A DNA stretch of 42,573 bases from Chloroflexota bacterium (GTDB taxonomy: Bacteria > Chloroflexota > Limnocylindria > Limnocylindrales > CSP1-4), in assembly GCA_003152995.1 (NCBI GenBank), contig PMBR01000081.1:1284-43856 (forward strand), given 5' to 3'. The position numbers and the translations under genes were made by a program. Of the stretch, positions 1-7,521 are shown in pieces; position 1 is the stretch's first letter, and every line of letters starts with the position of its first letter. Below the pieces are notes generated by a model, which worked only from the letters and a program-made list of their open reading frames with translations, made no database searches and had not been told where the DNA came from.

Positions 1-650
1 AAGCCGAACCAGCCGAACCACAGGATTCCGGCGCCGATCACCGTCAGGCGAACGTCGTGAGGCTCGAAGCGCTCGGACTCACGCCGGACGCGTGGACCCA
101 GCACGAGCGCCGCCACCAGCGCCGCGACGCCGGAGCTGATGTGGACGACCGTCCCGCCGGCATAGTCGAGGACGCCCATGTTGCGCAGCCAGCCGCCGTC
201 GCCCCAGACCCAGTGACAGATCGGCGAGTAGACGAGGAGGCTCCATAGGAGGGCGAAAAGGACGAAGGCCTTGAACCGCTTGCGCTCGGCGAACGCACCG
301 ATGATCAGGGCAGGCGTGATGATCGCGAACATCATCTGGAAGAGCGCGAAGGCGGTAGCCGGAATGGTGGCGGCGTACGGCCCGGGAGCGACCCCGACCC
401 CCTTGAGGCCGATGTTGTCCAGGTTGCCGATGATGCCCCAGCCGTTGACGTCCTTGCCGAAGGCCAGGGTGTAGCCCACCAGGACCCAGGTGACGCTGAC
501 CAGGGCCAGGATGAACATGCACTGCATCAGGATGCTGAGCACGTTCTTGCGGCGGACCAGGCCGCCGTAGAAGAGGGCGAGGCCGGGCGTCATCAACATG
601 ACGAGCGCCGTGGCGGTGAGTACCCAGGCGGTGTCGCCACCGTTGATCAC
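1..650 (-). CDS. amt: Ammonium transporter (Amt family), 3' end outside window
   Basis: This is the N-terminal half (about 216 residues) of an Amt/MEP/Rh ammonium channel, an inner-membrane protein that brings NH4+/NH3 into the cell. The visible part carries the family features: MTPGLALFYGGLVRRKN near the start, AFGKDVNGWG, FQMMFAIITPALIIGAFAERK, HWVWGDGGWL and GTVVHISSGVAAL, ending at LWFGWFG at the window edge. It closely parallels the complete copy at 928-2166, so the two are tandem paralogues. I chose the GTG at 650 because an AGGAG lies about 8 nt upstream. An in-frame ATG at 689 is the alternative. The C-terminal pore half is not visible, so function is inferred from the family. Confidence 0.93.
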   Translation of the reverse strand, partial: MINGGDTAWVLTATALVMLMTPGLALFYGGLVRRKNVLSILMQCMFILALVSVTWVLVGYTLAFGKDVNGWGIIGNLDNIGLKGVGVAPGPYAATIPATAFALFQMMFAIITPALIIGAFAERKRFKAFVLFALLWSLLVYSPICHWVWGDGGWLRNMGVLDYAGGTVVHISSGVAALVAALVLGPRVRRESERFEPHDVRLTVIGAGILWFGWFG

Positions 651-710
651 GCCGTGACTCCTTCGCTTCCCAATCGCAACCTGTTGCATGCCGTGACGGC
701 GGCACGGGGA

Positions 711-797
711 AGCGTATGGAGCCCGGAAGCGGGAATCAGTAACGACCGAGTAACTCTCGGGTAGCGCTCGGGTTGCGTGAGGGTTGTCGTTCGGGAC
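711..797 (-). promoter_or_regulatory. Upstream control region of first amt, conserved with second amt
   Basis: A block of about 49 bp at 747-795 matches 2262-2309 at roughly four of five positions. It lies about 97 nt upstream of the GTG at 650, and the matching block lies 96 nt upstream of the other amt. The most invariant core, read on the coding strand, is CCCGAGCGCTACC. Closer to the gene both copies have TACGCT (here 716-711), a plausible -10 element, with a TACTG-containing -35-like hexamer 20 nt upstream. The 20-nt spacing is longer than usual, so an activator may be needed. The binding protein is unknown. A nitrogen regulator is a natural guess, but no standard NtrC or sigma-54 site is seen. 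Confidence 0.5.
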
Positions 798-927
798 GTG
801 TTGCAGCGACCGGGCCGTGGGCTCCGGTTGGCCGCTTTTCCGGGGCCCTTTGGACGGGCCTCAGACGCTCAGGTTGCCGATCGGTATCGGACGGCAGTGA
901 CGCCGCTCGGTCCGATCGTATCGATGG

Positions 928-2166
928 TTAGCCCTGCCAGGCCACCTCGCCGTGCTGCGAGGAGTCTAGGCCGGCCTCTTCCTCGGCCGTGTCGACGCGA
1001 AGTCCGACGAAGTGGTCGACGACCTTGAGGATGACGAAGGTCACGACGCCGCTGTAGATCCACGTGGCTGAGACGGCGACGAGCTGGATGCCGATCTGGC
1101 CGGGATTGCCGTCGATCAGGCCCTTGCCGGTGAAGATCGCGGTCGTCGCGAAAACGCCCGTCAGGATCGCTCCAAGCGTTCCGCCCACGCCGTGGACCGC
1201 CCAGACGTCGAGCGCATCGTCGATCTTGAGCCGCTCGCGCAGGAGGATGGCGCTGTAGCAGACCACCCCGGCCGCGAAGCCGATGATGATCGCCGCGCTC
1301 GCGTCGACATAGCCCGAGGCCGGTGTTATCGCCACGAGACCGGCCACGCCGCCAACGACCGCGCCGATGACGCTGGGCGTTCCTTTGTGCAGCCAGCTCA
1401 TCGTCACCCACGTCAGCGCGGCCATGCCGGCGGCCGTGTTGGTGACGACGAAGGCGTTGGCCGCCAGCTCGTTGGCACCGAGCGCGGAGCCGGCGTTGAA
1501 GCCGAACCAGCCGAACCAGAGCAGACCGGCACCGATGACCGTCAGGCGAACGTCGTGAGGTTCGAACCGATCCGACTCGCGTTTGACGCGCGGCCCCAGG
1601 ACCAGCGCCGCGACCAGGGCCGCGACTCCCGAGCTGATGTGGACGACCGTGCCGCCGGCGAAGTCCAGCGCGCCCAGGTTGCGAAGCCAGCCGCCGTCGC
1701 CCCAGACCCAATGGGCGATGGGCGAATAGACCAGGAGCGTCCAGAGGAGCGTGAAGAGGACGAAGGCCTTGAAGCGCTTCCGCTCGGCGAACGCGCCGGT
1801 GATCAGGGCCGGCGTGATCACCGCGAACATCATCTGGAAGGCCATGTACGCGGTCCCCGGAATCGTGGGCGCGTAGTCCAGCGGCTCCTTGCCGATCCCG
1901 TGCAGGCCAAGGTAGTCGAGGCCGCCGATGAGGCCCCAGCCGTTGACGTCCTTGCCGAAAGCCAGGGTGAAGCCGAACAGGACCCACGTCACGCTGACCA
2001 GGGCGAGGATGAAGATGCTGTGCATGATCGTGCTGAGCACGTTCTTGCGGCGAACAAGCCCGCCGTAGAACAGAGCCAGGCCCGGCGTCATGAGCATGAC
2101 GAGCGCGGCCGAGGTCAGGACCCAGGCAGTGTCGCCGGAGTTGATGGCGCTCGAGGCGGGATTCAC
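928..2166 (-). CDS. amt: Ammonium transporter (Amt family)
   Basis: A complete Amt/MEP/Rh ammonium channel of 412 residues, the usual family length, with about eleven membrane helices. Recognisable segments in order are MTPGLALFYGGLVRRKN, AFGKDVNGWG, FQMMFAVITPALITGAFAERKR, HWVWGDGGWL, GTVVHISSGVAALVAAL, LLWFGWFGFNAGSALG, AGMAALTW and DVWAVHGVGGTLGAILTG. The last contains the conserved pore histidine of the twin-His pair. I chose GTG 2166 because AAGGAG lies 8 nt before it. A longer reading frame to 2250 has no such signal and would add a non-membrane leader. The short C-terminal tail is acidic. No glnK/PII gene is visible next to either amt in this window, though one could lie beyond the left edge. 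Confidence 0.96.
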   Translation of the reverse strand: MNPASSAINSGDTAWVLTSAALVMLMTPGLALFYGGLVRRKNVLSTIMHSIFILALVSVTWVLFGFTLAFGKDVNGWGLIGGLDYLGLHGIGKEPLDYAPTIPGTAYMAFQMMFAVITPALITGAFAERKRFKAFVLFTLLWTLLVYSPIAHWVWGDGGWLRNLGALDFAGGTVVHISSGVAALVAALVLGPRVKRESDRFEPHDVRLTVIGAGLLWFGWFGFNAGSALGANELAANAFVVTNTAAGMAALTWVTMSWLHKGTPSVIGAVVGGVAGLVAITPASGYVDASAAIIIGFAAGVVCYSAILLRERLKIDDALDVWAVHGVGGTLGAILTGVFATTAIFTGKGLIDGNPGQIGIQLVAVSATWIYSGVVTFVILKVVDHFVGLRVDTAEEEAGLDSSQHGEVAWQG

Positions 2167-2225
2167 GCGGCTGTCTCCTTCGTTCCATGCCGCAACAAAC
2201 GACCCCTTCGGGTGCGGCCGGGCGA

Positions 2226-2310
2226 AGCGTACGTAGCGCGCGCGACCCATTCAGTATCGGGCGAGTGACGCTGCGGTAGCGCTCGGGTGACGTGACGGTT
2301 GCCGTTCAGA
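2226..2310 (-). promoter_or_regulatory. Upstream control region of second amt
   Basis: This is the partner of the block at 711-797. The conserved stretch is 2262-2309, the -10-like TACGCT is at 2231-2226 and the TACTG hexamer at 2257-2252, again with 20 nt between them. The predicted leader is about 59 nt, against about 60 nt in the other copy. Equal spacing in two diverged copies argues for retained function and not chance similarity. Confidence 0.5.
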
Positions 2311-2409
2311 ACGGGGGCGGCGGCGGGCGAGACACCGAGCGCGAGAGGCCGGTCGGCCGGGTCCGCGGCAGCCGGCGCGAAAGCGCGACGCGATGCGGCG
2401 CGCCGCAGG

Positions 2410-2673
2410 CTACGAGGCGAGCTGCTCCTCGAACACGATGCGATGCGCCTGGTCAACGCATCCGACCCGGCAGCCGCGGGCGTCCGTGTCCCAGGTGTTG
2501 CCGTGGTAGTGGCGCCAGGCGGCGTCGGGGCCGTAGAGCCCGCCGTCGGCGAGCGACTCGCGGGCGATGAGGCGGCAGCCGCAGCCGGCGCAAGTGAGCA
2601 CGGCCGAGTCCTCGCGGTGGACGGCGCGGGGCTTCGATACCTCCCCGGTCGGCTCGTACTCGTGCAGCTTCAC
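2410..2673 (-). CDS. Small cysteine-rich conserved-type hypothetical protein
   Basis: An 87-residue soluble protein with a CAGCGC cluster near residues 28-33 and a second pair, GCRVGC, near residues 67-72. This layout suits a small zinc-binding fold, possibly a four-Cys ribbon. Between them is WRHYHGNTWD, rich in His and Trp. The GTG start at 2673 has a weak purine-rich AGGGA about 5 nt upstream. It lies between amt and argH on the same strand, 140 bp from argH, and nothing in the context points to a role. I do not recognise the family. The composition is not that of an antisense artefact, but support is moderate. Confidence 0.55.
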   Translation of the reverse strand: MKLHEYEPTGEVSKPRAVHREDSAVLTCAGCGCRLIARESLADGGLYGPDAAWRHYHGNTWDTDARGCRVGCVDQAHRIVFEEQLAS

Positions 2674-2813
2674 GGCTTCCCTCTGGACTCTGTTGCCTCA
2701 CAAGGCGCCACTTCAGGCTACGCCATCGCCGGCGCCGTGACGACATCGGCCTCGTGTCGAATTGGTGCTGGATCGGGACGCCGGGCCGGTGCCCGCTCCC
2801 GCGACTGCCGCCG

Positions 2814-4229
2814 CTACGAGCCCAGGCGCGCTTTCGCCGAGGCGAGGGCCGCGGCCACCCGGCGGGGCGCCGTCCCGCCGATGACGTCGCAGCTGGCGAG
2901 CGCGCCATCCAGCCCCGCGGCCGCGCGCAGCTCCCCGGGGAGTGCGGCATCGCCCACGATCGTCATCGCGACGCCATCGTCGGAGGCGGCCACGGCCGCG
3001 GCGATCGTGGCGTCATCCAGCGCCTCGAGGCCGATCCCTGCCCTCTCCGCTTCCGCGACCAGCGTTCCAACGATCTGATGGGCGGCTCGGAAAGCCACTC
3101 CCCGCCGGACGAGAGCGTCGGCAACGGCCGTGGCGGTGACATAGCCCTCCCCCGCCGCGGCCCGCATCCGGTCTCGATCGACCGTCAGGCTCGAGACCAT
3201 GCCGGCCATGACGCCGAGCGAAGCGTCCAGCGTGGCGGCCGCCTCGAACAACGGCGGCTTGTCTTCTTGCAGATCGCGCTGATAGGCCAGTGGCAGGCCC
3301 TTCAGCAAGGCCAGCATCCCCGTCAGCGACCCGATCACACGCGCCGACCGGCCCCGGACCAGCTCCGCAGGGTCGGGGTTCTTCTTGTTCGGCATCATCG
3401 ACGAACCGGTCGAGAACGAATCCGCCGCCCGGACGAAGCCGAACCGCGGGTTCGACCACCACGTGATCTCCTCGGCCAGCCGCGACAGGTGGATCATGCA
3501 CAGCGCGAAGGCGGCCAGCGCCTCCACGACGAAGTCGCGATCGCTCACGGCGTCGAGCGAGTTGGCGGTCACGCCGTCGAAACCCAGTTCCGCGGCCGTC
3601 GCCTCGCGGTCCAGCGGATAACCGGCTCCCGCCAGCGCGCCGGAGCCGAGCGGCGAGACGTTCGCCCGCCGCCGGCAGTCGGCCAGCCGTCCCCGGTCGC
3701 GTTCGAGCATCTCGACGTACGCGAGCAAATGGTGCGCGAACAGCACCGGCTGGGCCGGCTGGATGTGCGTGGTGCCGGGCAGGACCGCCTCACCGTCGCG
3801 AACGGCCAGCCCGACGAGCGCGCGCTCCATTCCCACGATCGACGCGTCCAGGCCGTCGATCGTGCGGCGCAGCCAGAGCCGCAGGTCCGTTGCCACCTGA
3901 TCGTTGCGCGATCGACCGGTGTGCAGGCGCCCGGCCAGGGGCCCGATCCGCTCGCGCAGCGCCGACTCGAGATTCATGTGCACGTCTTCGAGTGCCGGGT
4001 CCCAGACGATCGTTCCGGCCTCCACCTCGCTGCGCAGCCCTTCCAGGCCGGCGACGATCTCGGCGACCTCGTCGTCGGCGAGAAGACCGGCTCGCCCCAA
4101 CCCATGGACGTGCGCTATCGACCCGGCGATGTCGTCGACGGCAAGCGCGCGGTCGAGATCGATCGAGCGGGTGAAGTCGGCTACCCGTTCGTCTGTCGTA
4201 CCCTCGAATCGACCGCCCCAGAGCCGCAT
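2814..4229 (-). CDS. argH: Argininosuccinate lyase
   Basis: The last step of arginine synthesis: argininosuccinate is split to arginine and fumarate in the cytosol. At 471 residues it has the full family length. Sequence signs are the N-terminal MRLWGGRF, HTGRSRND at 103-110, TTHIQPAQP at 153-161 with the conserved His, and the fumarate-lyase signature GSSMMPNKKNPD at 275-286 with the catalytic Ser loop. The ATG at 4229 follows a strong GGAGGA about 5 nt upstream. It sits 69 bp downstream of an MFS gene on the same strand and may be co-transcribed with it. No argG or other arg gene is in the window, so the pathway is split up in this genome. Confidence 0.97.
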   Translation of the reverse strand: MRLWGGRFEGTTDERVADFTRSIDLDRALAVDDIAGSIAHVHGLGRAGLLADDEVAEIVAGLEGLRSEVEAGTIVWDPALEDVHMNLESALRERIGPLAGRLHTGRSRNDQVATDLRLWLRRTIDGLDASIVGMERALVGLAVRDGEAVLPGTTHIQPAQPVLFAHHLLAYVEMLERDRGRLADCRRRANVSPLGSGALAGAGYPLDREATAAELGFDGVTANSLDAVSDRDFVVEALAAFALCMIHLSRLAEEITWWSNPRFGFVRAADSFSTGSSMMPNKKNPDPAELVRGRSARVIGSLTGMLALLKGLPLAYQRDLQEDKPPLFEAAATLDASLGVMAGMVSSLTVDRDRMRAAAGEGYVTATAVADALVRRGVAFRAAHQIVGTLVAEAERAGIGLEALDDATIAAAVAASDDGVAMTIVGDAALPGELRAAAGLDGALASCDVIGGTAPRRVAAALASAKARLGS

Positions 4230-4298
4230 GGATCCTCCTCCGTCGCGCCAATAACCGCATGGTACCGGGTCCGGAGGCGGAAACGCTCGTCGACTCCC

Positions 4299-5522
4299 TC
4301 AGAGGCCGACCGACATCGGTTCCGGGACCGGCGGCATCCGAGCCGTGAGGACACTCGGGAGCACCACGTAGCCCAGCGCCCCGCCGGCCAGGGCGCAAAC
4401 CGCCCCGCCACCGAAGACGCCCAGGGGTCCCGCGACCGAATACAGGATTCCGCCGAGCAAGTTGGCCACCACGGCGGCGACTCCGAAAGCGGCCGCCTGA
4501 AAGAGAGTCTGCCCGGTCGCCTGCAGGCGGCCTGGGAGCAGCTGGGCAATCGACAGCACGAAGGCGACCAGGATCAATCCGAAGAAGACTCCGGACAGCA
4601 GGCGCGCAAAGAGAATCGGGGCCGGATCGACCAAAACGATGAAGCTGGCCACACAAGCCGCATACCCGGCCGCCGCGAGAGCCAGGACCGGACGCAGCCC
4701 GAACCGCGTGACGAACCAGCCGGCCATGATGAGCCCCGGAACTTCGGCGCCCCACGCGATACCGTTGGAGAGACCCACTTCGGCGGCACCTCCGCCCAGG
4801 TCGGCGATACGCACTGAAACATAGGTGGCCGACGCCATCACGCCCACGAAGACGAGCAAGACGGAAGACAGGACCCCCAACAAACGAGGTCGACCGGACA
4901 GCGCGTCCCCTACCGAGCCAAAACGTCCGCGTGCCGCGCTCGAATGCGTCCGGCTTTCGAGCGCGCCTTTGGTCCTTCGGTGGCGCTCGCTGTCGCGGCC
5001 GAGAGACACCATCTGGGCTGAGAGCACCATCAGCGCCATGATGAAGAGGTAGATGATCGGGGCCGCGACATATCCGGTCCGGCTGTAGATCACGCCACAG
5101 ACGATCGCCATGACGGCTGCCCCGAAGCTCGACAGCAGCCTCAGCCGGGAGTACTCGCGCGACGCGTCTTTGAGGATGGGCATGGTCATGGCGTCGGTCA
5201 GGGCAGAGGTTGGGCCGCCGCCCACGCTGATCATTACCTGGCAGACGATCACCGCCACCACGGGGAGTGGCAGGCTCAGCCCCACGGCGAAGACCGCGGC
5301 CGGGATGCAAGCCAGCTGTAGCGCGCGTCGCGGCCCGGTCAAGATGTCACCCATGTGACCCCAGGCGGGCAGGGATAGCGAATAGCCGACCGACCCAAGG
5401 CTTGTCGTCAGGCCGATCAGAGCGGGATCGAAGCCCTTGTCTCGGAGCAGCACCGGGACGAATCCGTACAGCACGCCGACGGCAAAGCCGTTCGACAGAT
5501 AGAGGACCCTCAACCAGCGCAT
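4299..5522 (-). CDS. MFS transporter (MFS_1-like)
   Basis: A 407-residue integral membrane protein with about twelve hydrophobic segments in two halves, separated by a charged loop near residues 180-205 (RDSERHRRTKG). The first half carries GHMGDILTGPRR, which matches the loop 2-3 motif of the major facilitator superfamily (G-x3-D-x2-GRR type). The shape resembles the LacY/nucleoside-symporter-like branch (MFS_1-like) more than drug exporters. The substrate cannot be read from sequence. It is divergent from ppk2 (122 bp apart) and upstream of argH. An export role linked to arginine is possible but unsupported. Confidence 0.85.
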   Translation of the reverse strand: MRWLRVLYLSNGFAVGVLYGFVPVLLRDKGFDPALIGLTTSLGSVGYSLSLPAWGHMGDILTGPRRALQLACIPAAVFAVGLSLPLPVVAVIVCQVMISVGGGPTSALTDAMTMPILKDASREYSRLRLLSSFGAAVMAIVCGVIYSRTGYVAAPIIYLFIMALMVLSAQMVSLGRDSERHRRTKGALESRTHSSAARGRFGSVGDALSGRPRLLGVLSSVLLVFVGVMASATYVSVRIADLGGGAAEVGLSNGIAWGAEVPGLIMAGWFVTRFGLRPVLALAAAGYAACVASFIVLVDPAPILFARLLSGVFFGLILVAFVLSIAQLLPGRLQATGQTLFQAAAFGVAAVVANLLGGILYSVAGPLGVFGGGAVCALAGGALGYVVLPSVLTARMPPVPEPMSVGL

Positions 5523-5644
5523 TGATGTGAGATGTTAGCCGCCGCGCGCGGATCGCCTGTCGGCACGCTGCACCGGCGGGATCGCCGGCCGGCCTTGCCT
5601 CCGGCCTAAGGTATCGGCCCCAACCGCCGACCCCTCCCTCGATC

Positions 5645-6640
5645 ATGAAGAACTTCACTGTGGCCAAACATGAACATCGACGGCACGCGCCGGTCCGGCG
5701 CCGGATGCCCGGCCCGCCCGATCCGGTCGACTTCAACAAGGCCGCGGTGGCTGCGGCGGCGGCCGTCGTGGCGCGGGAGCGCACCCTCACCAGGTCGGCC
5801 GCCAAAGCCCACGCGGCCCGCACGGGCCAGGGTCCGAAGGTCGCTCGCCGCCCGGATCCGGGCAAGAAGCTGGACGTCAGGTTCTACCTGAGCCAGCTCG
5901 CCGAGCTCAACGTGGAGCTGGTGAGACTCCAGGAATGGATCAAGGCTCGAGGGCTCAAGGTCGTCATGCTGTTCGAAGGGCGCGACGCCGCGGGCAAGGG
6001 CGGCGCGATCAAGACGATCTCGGCGCCGCTCAACCCGCGCGTCTGCCGAGTCGTGGCGCTCGGCACGCCGACCGACCGCGAGAAGACGCAGTGGTACTTC
6101 CAGCGCTACGTGGCGCAGCTCCCGGCCGCCGGCGAGATGGTGCTGTTCGACCGCAGCTGGTACAACCGCGCCGGCGTGGAGCATGTCATGGGCTTCTGCA
6201 CGGAGGAGGAGTACGCGGAGTACCTGCGATCCTGCCCCGAGTTCGAGCGGATGCTCCTGCGCTCGGGGATCATCCTGATCAAATACTGGTTCTCGGTCGG
6301 CGACGCGGAGCAGGAGAAGCGCTTCCAGGACCGCCTGGCGGACCCGACCAAGCACTGGAAGCTCTCGCCGATGGACGTCATGTCCCGCTCGAAATGGGTC
6401 GAATACTCGCGCGCCAAGGACGCCATGTTCTCGGCCACGGACATTCCCGAAGCCCCCTGGTGGGTCGTCGCCGCGGACGACAAGAAGCGCGCCCGCCTGA
6501 ACGTTATCCGCCACCTGCTGAGCGTCATTCCGTACGAGAACATCGTCGAGCCCAAGATCGAGCTTCCGCCCCGACAGGCCGAAGACGGCTACGTCCGCCC
6601 GCCCATCTTCAGCCAGCACTTCGTCCCCGACGAGTACTGA
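5645..6640 (+). CDS. ppk2: Polyphosphate kinase 2
   Basis: PPK2 moves phosphate between polyphosphate and nucleotides, usually making GTP or ATP from polyP and NDP. The protein is 331 residues with a P-loop kinase fold. Walker A is EGRDAAGKGG at 111-120, the lid and Arg-rich segment follows, and VLFDRSWYNRAGVEH at about 167-180 carries the conserved Asp-Arg. TPTDREKTQWYFQRY and WVEYSRAKDAMF are further PPK2 hallmarks. The first 75 or so residues are basic and Ala-rich and extend beyond the core domain. ATG 5645 is the first in-frame start, but a later one cannot be excluded. With PPK1 and CYTH-CHAD about 9 kb away it makes up a polyphosphate storage and use set. Confidence 0.95.
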   Translation: MKNFTVAKHEHRRHAPVRRRMPGPPDPVDFNKAAVAAAAAVVARERTLTRSAAKAHAARTGQGPKVARRPDPGKKLDVRFYLSQLAELNVELVRLQEWIKARGLKVVMLFEGRDAAGKGGAIKTISAPLNPRVCRVVALGTPTDREKTQWYFQRYVAQLPAAGEMVLFDRSWYNRAGVEHVMGFCTEEEYAEYLRSCPEFERMLLRSGIILIKYWFSVGDAEQEKRFQDRLADPTKHWKLSPMDVMSRSKWVEYSRAKDAMFSATDIPEAPWWVVAADDKKRARLNVIRHLLSVIPYENIVEPKIELPPRQAEDGYVRPPIFSQHFVPDEY

Positions 6641-6704
6641 GTCGGGCGCACGGCCGGCAATCGGTGCGGTGGCGCCGCGTGGCCGCGGGGCTCGCGCCAG
6701 GGCG

Positions 6705-6710
6705 TACCAT
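6705..6710 (+). promoter_or_regulatory. Candidate -10 element of a leaderless gene
   Basis: TACCAT ends 6 nt before the GTG at 6717, where no ribosome binding site is present. A -10 element (TAnnnT) at this distance would place transcription start at or next to the start codon, that is a leaderless mRNA. No convincing -35 is seen. This is inference from spacing. Confidence 0.35.
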
Positions 6711-6716
6711 CGAGAT

Positions 6717-7445
6717 GTGTCTGACCAGCTGAACCTGGACCTCACCGGCGACGTCGCGCGGCTGCCGCGCAGCCTGCGGCCGATGATGCCCCGCTCGGCC
6801 GAGGCGCCGTTCAACTCCTCAGACCACGTCTTCGAGCCGAGCTGGGGCGGCCGGCGCGCCCTGGCCTTCATCGAACCGGGGCGTGTCGGGCGGCCGAGCC
6901 TCAGGCTGGTCGATGCAGACGGACGCGATCTGGCGCCGCATCTGCCGGAGCTGGCATACATCGCGGAGCTCGTCGGCGAGCAGCCCGCGATCCTCGACGG
7001 CGAGATAGTCGTCCCGGATCGAGCCGGGCGAATGGATCACGATGCGCTGGCGGGCCGGCTGGCCGATGGCCAGACCACGGGGCTCAGCCCGGTCTATCTC
7101 ATCTTCGACCTGCTCTGGGCCGGCGGTCGGCCGCTGATCGCCCAACCGCTGGTCAAGCGCCGCGAACATCTGGCCAAAATCGTCACGCCGAGCCCGGAGC
7201 TCGTCCTGGTACCGGGCGTGGTGAACGACGGCCTGGAACTGCACTTCGCGGTGGCGCAGCAGGGCCTCGCCGGCGTCATGGCGCGCCATCTGCGAAGCCC
7301 GTACCTGCCGGGCCGCCGCAGCGACCTGTGGCGCTGGATCCCGACACAGCCCGGCGAAGTGCCGCTGCACCTGCTGCCCGAACCCGTGGCCGTGCCGGCG
7401 CGGCCCGTCCTGGCCCTGATCCAGCGGCTTCCGTTCGACGATTGA
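6717..7445 (+). CDS. DNA ligase adenylation-domain-like protein, active site lost
   Basis: A 242-residue protein that follows the adenylation domain of ATP-dependent (LigD-type) DNA ligases but lacks the catalytic residues. The motif I position reads E40-P-S-W-G-G45, where active ligases have E-x-K-x-D-G, so the nucleophilic Lys is Ser42 and the Asp is Gly44. Later motifs are recognisable: LDGEIVVPDRAGRMDHDAL (motif III region), YLIFDLLWAGGRPL (IIIa) and GLAGVMARHLRSPYLPGRRSDLW. The last has lost the Glu and Lys of motif IV, and the following WRWIP has lost the Lys pair of motif V. There is no OB-fold domain. GTG 6717 is preferred over the frame's ATG at 6669 because the -10-like TACCAT sits 6 nt before it. 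It is not a functional ligase by known chemistry, and its role is unknown. Confidence 0.75.
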   Translation: MSDQLNLDLTGDVARLPRSLRPMMPRSAEAPFNSSDHVFEPSWGGRRALAFIEPGRVGRPSLRLVDADGRDLAPHLPELAYIAELVGEQPAILDGEIVVPDRAGRMDHDALAGRLADGQTTGLSPVYLIFDLLWAGGRPLIAQPLVKRREHLAKIVTPSPELVLVPGVVNDGLELHFAVAQQGLAGVMARHLRSPYLPGRRSDLWRWIPTQPGEVPLHLLPEPVAVPARPVLALIQRLPFDD

Positions 7446-7452
7446 CCCGAGT

Positions 7453-7518
7453 CGGGCGCCGCTCGGGCGCCGCTCGGGCCTCGCTCCGGCGCCGCTCGAC
7501 CGCCGCTCGGGCGCCGCT
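7453..7518. repeat. Six 11-bp tandem repeats between convergent genes
   Basis: Six contiguous 11-bp units begin at 7453, 7464, 7475, 7486, 7497 and 7508, with consensus CGGGCGCCGCT. Units 1, 2 and 6 are identical and the others differ by one to three bases. The array fills almost the whole 76-bp gap between the convergent ligase-like gene and the ABC permease gene. GGCGCC in each unit is self-complementary, so transcripts from either side could fold and stop here. Confidence 0.8.
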
Positions 7519-7521
7519 TCT

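Noticed and set aside
869-2268. Long open frames on both strands over the second amt gene
   Set aside because: They are other-frame readings caused by high GC at third positions. Their translations are Arg/Gly/Pro-rich and lack the membrane pattern, while 928-2166 is a textbook Amt.
2754-5310. Open frames of 500-690 codons overlapping argH and the MFS gene (2754-4817 plus strand, 3790-5310 minus strand)
   Set aside because: They overlap two well-supported genes and show low-information composition with no motif.
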